The notes below the pieces were generated by a model, which saw only the letters and a list, made by a program, of their open reading frames with translations, was not told where the DNA came from and did not search any database. From positions 1 to 15,338 of the forward strand of contig CAIRMS010000003.1 in NCBI GenBank assembly GCA_903879765.1: a stretch of DNA of 15,338 nt. Reading direction: 5' to 3'. This document shows positions 15,234-15,338 of the stretch, piece after piece. Source of the stretch: an uncultured Flavobacteriales bacterium. GTDB taxonomy: Bacteria > Bacteroidota > Bacteroidia > Flavobacteriales_D > Crocinitomicaceae. Position 1 is the first letter of the stretch; each line of letters starts with the position of its first letter. Made by a program: the position numbers and the translations under genes.

Positions 15234-15338
15234 TTACGCTTTTCCGTTACGTTTACGATCACCTTCCTTTAAAAAGATTTTACGGATACGTAAGTTCTTA
15301 GGTGTAACCTCTACGTATTCATCGGATTGAATGTATTC
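15234..15338 (-). CDS. typA: Translational GTPase TypA/BipA (partial, last 34 residues)
   Basis: Only the C-terminal end enters the window. The 34 residues open EYIQSDEYVEVTPKNLRIRK and close GDRKRNGKA, matching the conserved tail of TypA/BipA, the ribosome-associated GTPase involved in stress and 50S assembly. The frame is open to the right edge and ends in a tandem stop, TAATAA. The GTPase domains lie outside the window, so nothing can be said about completeness. Confidence 0.88.
   Translation of the reverse strand, partial: EYIQSDEYVEVTPKNLRIRKIFLKEGDRKRNGKA

Overview
The window reads as the chromosome of a Bacteroidota member, most likely order Flavobacteriales. Two proteins end in type IX secretion (T9SS) sorting domains. 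Several starts are preceded by the Bacteroidota promoter form TTG...TAnnTTTG rather than a sigma70 promoter. The DUF58, DUF6089, DUF6970, DUF7619-like and LysM proteins are all typical of the phylum. The DNA is visibly AT-rich. A placement near Fluviicola/Crocinitomicaceae is only a guess from the protein style. No rRNA, tRNA, CRISPR array, insertion sequence or phage gene was seen, and no gene-free stretch exceeds 300 bases. The longest gap is the 177-base divergent region between clpB and the LysM gene, where I see no convincing promoter.

Layout. The left edge holds the first ~643 codons of clpB (minus strand). Divergent from it is a small exported double-LysM protein followed by a strong terminator (2566-2590). 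Next comes a two-gene plus-strand unit: a T9SS cargo protein with three internal repeats, then an alkane monooxygenase (alkB) 11 bases later. alkB overlaps tail-to-tail with a minus-strand DUF58 protein, which has a good promoter of its own. A large T9SS surface protein (PKD-like domain, three SdrD-like repeats with calcium-loop motifs, DUF7619-like region) follows. An AT-rich patch then carries a membrane-anchored XRE-type regulator preceded by a cluster of inverted motifs. A cation diffusion facilitator starts just after that gene's terminator and meets a minus-strand SUI1/YciH factor tail-to-tail with 1 base between them.

The right third is a tight five-gene operon (10612-14379): radC, a non-hydrolysing UDP-sugar 2-epimerase (wecB family), a polysaccharide-deacetylase-like protein, a small Kunitz-like lipoprotein and a DUF6970-type lipoprotein. 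Gaps are 2, -7, 9 and 11 bases. The middle genes suggest envelope glycan synthesis, with two small secreted cysteine-rich lipoproteins at the end. On the minus strand, the C-terminal 34 codons of typA enter from the right edge, followed after 31 bases by a DUF6089 outer-membrane beta-barrel gene.

Most of the window is ordinary housekeeping and envelope content. The points most worth a second look are the Kunitz-like bacterial lipoprotein and its operon, the membrane-tethered regulator with its motif cluster, alkB without a visible rubredoxin, and two genes whose promoter elements lie so close to the start codon that their mRNAs may be leaderless.
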